Shown here piece after piece: positions 4,748-8,936 of a DNA stretch of 8,936 nt. Origin of the DNA: Actinomycetota bacterium (GTDB lineage Bacteria > Actinomycetota > Actinomycetes > Mycobacteriales > Jatrophihabitantaceae); NCBI GenBank assembly GCA_019241805.1, contig JAFAWL010000146.1, forward strand, positions 1-8,936, given 5' to 3'. Every line of letters begins with the position of its first letter. Position 1 is the first letter of the stretch. The notes beneath the pieces are model-generated. The model did not search any database, was not told the origin of the DNA, and saw nothing but the letters and a program-made list of their open reading frames with translations. Made by a program: the position numbers and the translations under genes.

Positions 4748-7092
4748 CGGTTCATCGCCAGCCAACCGACCGGCACCGGTAGCCAGAACGTCGCAATTCG
4801 ATAGAGCAGTACGGCGCTGACCGCCGCCGTGCTCGGCATGCCCGCAGTCGCCAATCCGGTCGACAACGCCACTTCGATGGCCCCGATACCGCCGGGTGTC
4901 GGGGCTACAGACCCGATGGCGGCACCCGCGAGATACACCACGGCGACGGTCAGGACGGCCGGGCTGCCGTTGAACGCACGCACCGCGCACCAGAGCGCCA
5001 GGATGTAGGCCGCATTCAGCAGCATCGCGCCGCCAACCGCCTGCACGAGCTTGCGCGGGCGGCCTATGAGGTCGACCAGGCGCGGACCGAGGTCGTGCAG
5101 CATCGGCTGGATCCGGGCGATCAACCACCGCCGCCACCGGGGGATCGAGACGGCGATCAGAGCGATCGCCGCCAAGCCGCCGAGCGCGTAGTAAGCCCAG
5201 CCCGGAACGGTCGGACCCCCCTGGTCACGGCCGGTCGCGGCAGCCAACGCCGCCAATAACAACGCGTGCGAGATGCCGTTCACGACCTGGCTGGTCCCGA
5301 CGCTCGCCGCGGCAGCCGCAACCGACAATCCACAGCGCTGGAGGTAGCGAAGGTTGATCGCCACCGGACCGAGCGCGGGCGGCAGCACGAAGCCGGCGAA
5401 CGACGAGGCCAACTGCGCCATCGTCGTGCGGACGAGCGACAACTTCTCGCGCACGTAACCCTGCAGCGATACCGCCGCGGCCACGTAGGTCAGGGCCGAC
5501 GCGGCGACGAGCCCGGGCAGCCACTGCCATTTCGCGTGCCGCAGAACCGTGATCAGATCGACCGAGCCGAGTTGGCCGATCAGCAGCCAGGCGGCGACGA
5601 TCAGACCCGCCAGCGCGATGACGGTGCGCGGTCGCACGCGTTCGAGACGCAGCGGCGTCTCGCTGACATTGTCCTCGCCGGTGGTCAGCCGGTTGCGCAG
5701 ATCTTCCAACAGCGACTTGTGCGCCTTGAGGGTGCGGCGCGTCTCGCGGGTCAACCCGACCGGTTGCAACACTCGCGCGATCTTCCCGAGTTCGGTCGCG
5801 CCGAGCGCGTCGGTCGCGAGGGCGACCGCTCGTTCGGGCCCGACCGACAGGGCGGTCGTGACGAGCACCTGGGCCCGGTCGAGATCCATGCGCAACGGGC
5901 TGGCGACGACTGTGCCCTCGTCCAGCACCGGAAGCACGATGCCGTCCTCGTCCAGTCGGACGAGCCTCGGAGTCAGTCGCGGATGAGACACGCCGCCGTG
6001 ATGCAGCAACTCGCCGTTACGCCAGAGGTCAAGCACCTCCTCGTCGAGCAACGGCCGGTTCAGCTCGGCGATCGGTATGCCGGTGACCGCCTCGTAGGCC
6101 AAGGCGATGGCCCGATCGCCGCACTCAGCCGCGGCAACGAACCGCGGAACTCGGGCACCGGTCGACTGCGCCGCGAGTGCGAGCAGCATGCGTTGCTCGG
6201 CTACGCGTTCGATCGACAGGGCCGGACCGGAGGTGATCTCGCCCTGCAAGCGCGTGATCCGGTAGAGGCGATAGAGCCACCCGGTTGCGACGTTGTCACG
6301 GTCGAGGACGTCGATCCAGTAACCCCGGTCGACCCGATCGCGGGCGGCATATGTTCGGTGATCGGAATCGGGAGCCAACCGCGTCATCGAAATCAGGTGG
6401 ATGTCCCGGATCCGCAACGCGTCGGCGATCGTTTCGGCCGGCGCGCGTTCATTGCTGACGCCGACCGCGTATCGCACCGATAGCCCGATCGCAGCGCCGA
6501 GCACCTCGCTCATGACCAATGCCAGCACCGAAGCCTCGGCGGTGCCGAAGGCCGAGATCATGTACACGACGACGGCGGCGACCATCGCCGCGCGCAGCGC
6601 ACCGACCAACGTCAAGCCGGACGCGATGATCAGCGTCAGCCACCCCGCGAGATACGGATCCAGCGGCGACGTCACCCGCGACGAGGTCGTCAACGACAAC
6701 GCGTGGTGAATAGCCAGATGATCGGCATGTCGAATCGCCACCGCCAGCAGTGCCGTGACCAGCGTCGCCAATGTTGCCGTCAGCAGCCCGACACCGAGTC
6801 GCCGCAGATGTCCGCGCACGAGTTGCACGATGACCACCGCGATGGGTCCGGCCAGGGCGGCCAGCACACCGAGCACCTGGAGACTGTTGGTGATCAGCGC
6901 CGGCAGCTTGTGCACCGCCCGCAGCAGGTCGGCGTTCAACCCCGCGCTCGTCTGGTTGGCCGACGTGCCGAATCCCAACAGCAGCAGCAGACTCAGCAGC
7001 GCGGCGGTCATCCGCATGCCGTCATAAGCAGATCGGACCCGGCGACGGCGGTCGTCCACGACCTCGATAGGAGTAGGCCGAGCGTCGCTCAC
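4723..7092 (-). CDS. Three-module membrane protein: N-terminal TM module, kinase-like domain, LPG-synthase-type flippase-like module
   Basis: Counting from GTG 7092, the protein has 789 residues. Residues 1-26 are charged, then about six hydrophobic segments span 27-210. Residues 240-430 are soluble and follow a kinase-like/APH layout: YWIDVLDRDNVATGWLYRL (258-276), a helix with Glu299, then HPRLTPRLVRL (370-380) and VLDEG (389-393) where an HRD loop and DFG would be expected. The catalytic Asp position is Arg372, and the usual beta-3 Lys seems to be Asp261, so it is probably a pseudokinase. From 489 to about 780 lies a flippase-like LPG_synthase_TM (UPF0104) module with APTPGGIGAIE (730-740), its hallmark loop. 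No lysyl-transferase (DUF2156) domain is present, so it is not a complete MprF. The likely role is moving a lipid or envelope precursor across the membrane, under control of the middle domain. The frame is open to an ATG at 7215, but those 41 extra residues are Arg/Ser/Gly-rich, have no ribosome binding site and leave 11 bases to the divergent gene. Confidence 0.85.
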   Translation of the reverse strand: MSDARPTPIEVVDDRRRRVRSAYDGMRMTAALLSLLLLLGFGTSANQTSAGLNADLLRAVHKLPALITNSLQVLGVLAALAGPIAVVIVQLVRGHLRRLGVGLLTATLATLVTALLAVAIRHADHLAIHHALSLTTSSRVTSPLDPYLAGWLTLIIASGLTLVGALRAAMVAAVVVYMISAFGTAEASVLALVMSEVLGAAIGLSVRYAVGVSNERAPAETIADALRIRDIHLISMTRLAPDSDHRTYAARDRVDRGYWIDVLDRDNVATGWLYRLYRITRLQGEITSGPALSIERVAEQRMLLALAAQSTGARVPRFVAAAECGDRAIALAYEAVTGIPIAELNRPLLDEEVLDLWRNGELLHHGGVSHPRLTPRLVRLDEDGIVLPVLDEGTVVASPLRMDLDRAQVLVTTALSVGPERAVALATDALGATELGKIARVLQPVGLTRETRRTLKAHKSLLEDLRNRLTTGEDNVSETPLRLERVRPRTVIALAGLIVAAWLLIGQLGSVDLITVLRHAKWQWLPGLVAASALTYVAAAVSLQGYVREKLSLVRTTMAQLASSFAGFVLPPALGPVAINLRYLQRCGLSVAAAAASVGTSQVVNGISHALLLAALAAATGRDQGGPTVPGWAYYALGGLAAIALIAVSIPRWRRWLIARIQPMLHDLGPRLVDLIGRPRKLVQAVGGAMLLNAAYILALWCAVRAFNGSPAVLTVAVVYLAGAAIGSVAPTPGGIGAIEVALSTGLATAGMPSTAAVSAVLLYRIATFWLPVPVGWLAMNRLQHARLL

Positions 7093-7109
7093 GCCGGCCA
7101 CCAGCTCAT
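7089..7109 (-). CDS. Possible six-residue leader peptide (MSWWPA) coupled to the flippase-like gene
   Basis: On the minus strand, AAGGAG (7123-7118) is followed after eight bases by ATG (7109-7107), which opens a frame of six codons, M-S-W-W-P-A, then TGA (7091-7089). That TGA overlaps the proposed GTG start of the large gene as GTGA. The arrangement is ideal for initiation at the ATG and reinitiation at the GTG, and it explains why the GTG has no well-placed Shine-Dalgarno of its own. Two adjacent Trp codons in a six-codon frame could also make it sensitive to charged tRNA-Trp. It could equally be a chance ORF; the spacing and overlap are the only evidence. Confidence 0.35.
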   Translation of the reverse strand: MSWWPA

Positions 7110-7117
7110 CGTCTGTG

Positions 7118-7123
7118 CTCCTT
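7118..7123 (-). promoter_or_regulatory. Strong Shine-Dalgarno AAGGAG upstream of the flippase-like gene
   Basis: Reads AAGGAG on the minus strand. It is 25 bases from GTG 7092, too far for direct initiation, but exactly eight from the ATG at 7109. If the large protein began at ATG 7215, this site would lie inside the coding region, so it argues for a downstream start. Confidence 0.5.
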
Positions 7124-7181
7124 CGGCTGGGTCGGCCGACGGATCGACCTCGGACACGATCACGCCCCGGCGCTGGGCCGA

Positions 7182-7187
7182 ATTCTA
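7182..7187 (-). promoter_or_regulatory. Candidate -10 box (TAGAAT) for the flippase-like gene
   Basis: The minus strand reads TAGAAT, one base from TATAAT. The expected start near 7175 lies downstream of the alternative ATG at 7215 and about 66 bases upstream of the short leader ORF, again favouring the 7092 start. A clear -35 is not seen. Confidence 0.4.
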
Positions 7188-7214
7188 GTGACGAGCGGCC
7201 GGTAAGCCGTGACA

Positions 7215-7220
7215 TATAGT
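7215..7220 (+). promoter_or_regulatory. TATAGT -10 box placed for a leaderless transcript of the PLC-like gene
   Basis: TATAGT is one base from the TATAAT consensus. With the usual six-base gap to the first transcribed base, the start falls on A 7227, the first base of the ATG. No Shine-Dalgarno precedes that ATG. Both points indicate a leaderless mRNA, a common arrangement in actinobacteria. A -35 element is not obvious. Confidence 0.5.
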
Positions 7221-7226
7221 CCGCTG

Positions 7227-8936
7227 ATGGACGACGGGCCCGACCCTGGCCAACGTCGCCGCCGGGGGTGGTGGCGTCGTCTCACCGCACCATGGCGTGC
7301 GTACGCCGGCCGCCGAACCTGGTCCCGTCTGCGGGTACGCCTGGTGGTGCTTCTCGGGATCGGCATGATGATCTTGAGCGCTACCGGCTGGTGGCTGACG
7401 ACGAGCATCCTCAGCGGTCCGGGCTTCGGAGACGTCGTCGAGCAGACCTTTCAGAAGCAGGCGGTGCGCGATTACGTCGCCGACCAGGCGACTCTGCGTT
7501 ACGCAAGCAGCAGCAAGTTCCTCACTGCCGCCCGGCCGGTCGTCGCCAAGGCTGTCGCCGAAATCCTCAAGTCACCGGCGGTCACTTCGGCGGTGCGCAC
7601 CTTCGCCGAGACGGCGCACGAGCAGATCTTCTCGACCGACGAAACCATCCGATCCAACGCCGCCGCCAGCAGTGCCGCGACGACGATCCGCACCGCTATG
7701 CAGAGCATTGATCCGGACCTGGCCGCCAAGCTGCCGACCAGCGTGCTCGATGCCACGACCAACCTCTCGCAGAACGTCTGGGTCGATCGTGCCATCCGGT
7801 GGAGCGCCTGGATCGAAGGGCTTTACATACCGGTCGGACTGGTCGGGCTCGGCCTGGTGCTATTGGCGCTGCGTAAGGCGCGAAGACCGGTGTCGGGCTT
7901 CCGCTTTACCGGCTGGACGCTCGCGGTGGCCGGGATGGTGCCCGTCGGGCTGGGCGCCGCCACGCCGGTATTCGCGTTGGTCGGCCGGAACGTCGATCCC
8001 GGTCGCGGGGCAGCGGTGGCCGCGTTCGTCGGCGTGCTGCTGAGCGATCTGGTCACCGCCGGATTGGTGTTTTCCGGTATCGGTTTGCTGCTCGCTCTGG
8101 TGCCGGGGCGGGACTGCTCGGGTGTGCGTGTGCGCTTCGAACGTGCCGTCGGCAACGTCCGCCGCATCCGCGCCACGCCCCGCCTTCAAGTGTGGCTGGG
8201 GCTGACCGTGATCGTGCTGGCCGCTTGGCTGATGGTGGCGCCGGGCGGGCTGCTGCGAATCGTCGGCTTCCTACTCGGTGCGCTCGCTATCTTCGCAGCC
8301 CTCATCGTGATCATGCGCGCGCTGCGGGTCCTCGAACCGGATCAGACCTTGCGCCGGATTCGCAAGCGCAGCATCTGGTCGGTCGTCCTCGCCATGCTGC
8401 TGTGCGCCGCCGTGACCACCACTGCCACGGCGGCAGTAATCGTCGTGACCAATCTGCCCAAGCAGGCCGACCCCCGAGCCGACGGTTGCAACGGGTCGGT
8501 GGAACTGTGCATGCAGCCGCTGAACCAGATCCTCTGGCCCGGAAGCCACAACGCGATGTCGTCGACCGCGTACAACTTCTTCTCGGCCGAACACACATTG
8601 ACGATTCCGGAGCAGCTCAACCAGGGCGCTCGCGCCTTGTTGATCGATGCCTACTACGGATACCAACAGGGCGGCATCGTCCGCACCAACCTCACCGGCG
8701 GCGCCAGCGAGGATGAGGTCCGTCAAGATTTCGGCGACGACGCGGCCCGGCAACTCGAACGACTCGGCGCGCTGACCGGCGTGGCCGACACATCCGGCAA
8801 GAAGCAGGACGTCTATCTGTGTCACGACTACTGCGAACTGGGCGCGATCAAATCTTCGACGATCTTCAGTGAGATCAACGACTTCCTCAATCGCAATCTC
8901 ACCGACGTGCTCATCGTCGACGTCGAGGATTACGTG
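7227..8936 (+). CDS. Polytopic membrane protein with extracytoplasmic PI-PLC-X-like phosphodiesterase domain (3' end outside window)
   Basis: The frame is open for 570 codons to the window end. After a basic N terminus (residues 9-38), helix 1 spans about 38-58. An extracytoplasmic helical region follows (60-195), then helices near 197-216, 229-251, 262-292, 322-338, 342-368 and 383-408. Basic loops at 215-227, 293-320 and 364-382 put the C-terminal part outside. From about 425 it resembles a PI-PLC X domain: QILWPGSHNAMSS (433-446) with His441/Asn442, IPEQLNQGARALLIDAYYG (460-478) with Asp474, VYLCHDYCELGA (529-540) with His533, and DVLIVDVEDYV (560-570) with Glu567. These match the two catalytic His and most calcium ligands of eukaryotic-type PI-PLC; the first acid of the ExD motif appears to be Leu472. 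Cys421/Cys428 and Cys532/Cys536 could form disulfides. The likely activity is cleavage of a phosphodiester in a lipid or envelope polymer; the substrate is unknown. It is divergent from the flippase-like gene. Confidence 0.82.
   Translation, partial: MDDGPDPGQRRRRGWWRRLTAPWRAYAGRRTWSRLRVRLVVLLGIGMMILSATGWWLTTSILSGPGFGDVVEQTFQKQAVRDYVADQATLRYASSSKFLTAARPVVAKAVAEILKSPAVTSAVRTFAETAHEQIFSTDETIRSNAAASSAATTIRTAMQSIDPDLAAKLPTSVLDATTNLSQNVWVDRAIRWSAWIEGLYIPVGLVGLGLVLLALRKARRPVSGFRFTGWTLAVAGMVPVGLGAATPVFALVGRNVDPGRGAAVAAFVGVLLSDLVTAGLVFSGIGLLLALVPGRDCSGVRVRFERAVGNVRRIRATPRLQVWLGLTVIVLAAWLMVAPGGLLRIVGFLLGALAIFAALIVIMRALRVLEPDQTLRRIRKRSIWSVVLAMLLCAAVTTTATAAVIVVTNLPKQADPRADGCNGSVELCMQPLNQILWPGSHNAMSSTAYNFFSAEHTLTIPEQLNQGARALLIDAYYGYQQGGIVRTNLTGGASEDEVRQDFGDDAARQLERLGALTGVADTSGKKQDVYLCHDYCELGAIKSSTIFSEINDFLNRNLTDVLIVDVEDYV

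Noticed and set aside
5266..6483. 405-codon open frame on the plus strand within the flippase-like gene
   Set aside because: Its product is Arg/Gln/Gly-rich low-complexity sequence, it has no ribosome binding site, and it lies wholly opposite the conserved 789-residue protein.
4723..7092. Complete MprF (lysyl-phosphatidylglycerol synthase)
   Set aside because: The flippase-like transmembrane module is present but no DUF2156 aminoacyl-transfer domain follows; the protein ends just after the last helix.
7093..7215. Start of the flippase-like protein at ATG 7215 (830 residues)
   Set aside because: The extra 41 residues are basic and low-complexity, no Shine-Dalgarno precedes the ATG, the TAGAAT -10 box lies downstream of it, and it would leave only 11 bases to the divergent start. 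It is not excluded.
7268..7711. Separate plus-strand frame starting at ATG 7268
   Set aside because: It is out of frame with the long open reading frame from 7227, which has membrane helices and a recognisable phosphodiesterase domain; the product is Arg/Gly-rich noise.

Overview
The window comes from a GC-rich actinobacterium. GTG starts, TANNNT-type -10 boxes and transcripts that look leaderless or nearly so all point that way. The two menaquinone genes (mqnA and mqnC) belong to the futalosine route, known from Streptomyces and several other actinomycete lineages; mycobacteria use the classical Men route instead. I cannot name the genus from sequence alone.

Positions 1-4198 (+ strand): the 3' end of a gene encoding a Pro/Gly-rich repeat tail overlaps the start of mqnA (chorismate dehydratase). 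Next come a ten-helix EamA/DMT exporter resembling YedA, a hormone-sensitive-lipase-type alpha/beta hydrolase, and mqnC (radical-SAM cyclic dehypoxanthinyl futalosine synthase). The hydrolase stop codon and the mqnC start codon share one base. Both the exporter and the hydrolase have promoter-like sequences of their own, so the region may be a set of overlapping transcription units rather than one operon.

Positions 4199-4457 contain no gene. They hold a 15-bp imperfect hairpin that probably ends mqnC transcription, then a sigma-F/B-like promoter motif and a strong ribosome binding site for a 76-residue two-helix membrane protein (DUF6458 type) at 4458-4688.

Positions 4723-7092 (- strand) encode a 789-residue protein with three modules: an N-terminal membrane module, a central kinase-like domain that appears to have lost its catalytic residues, and a C-terminal MprF-type flippase-like module (LPG_synthase_TM). 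This gene and the DUF6458 gene converge on a near-perfect inverted repeat whose loop contains the flippase-like gene's stop codon. Upstream, the best Shine-Dalgarno sequence precedes a six-codon ORF (MSWWPA) that overlaps the proposed GTG start as GTGA, a possible translationally coupled leader peptide.

Positions 7227-8936 (+ strand, divergent, cut by the window end) encode a protein with about seven membrane helices and an extracytoplasmic PI-PLC-X-like phosphodiesterase domain. A TATAGT -10 box lies exactly where transcription would start on the A of its ATG. The divergent flippase-like and phosphodiesterase-like proteins may form an envelope lipid or polymer remodelling pair. This pair is the least ordinary part of the window. 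There is no CRISPR array, tRNA, rRNA, insertion sequence or phage gene that I can see.
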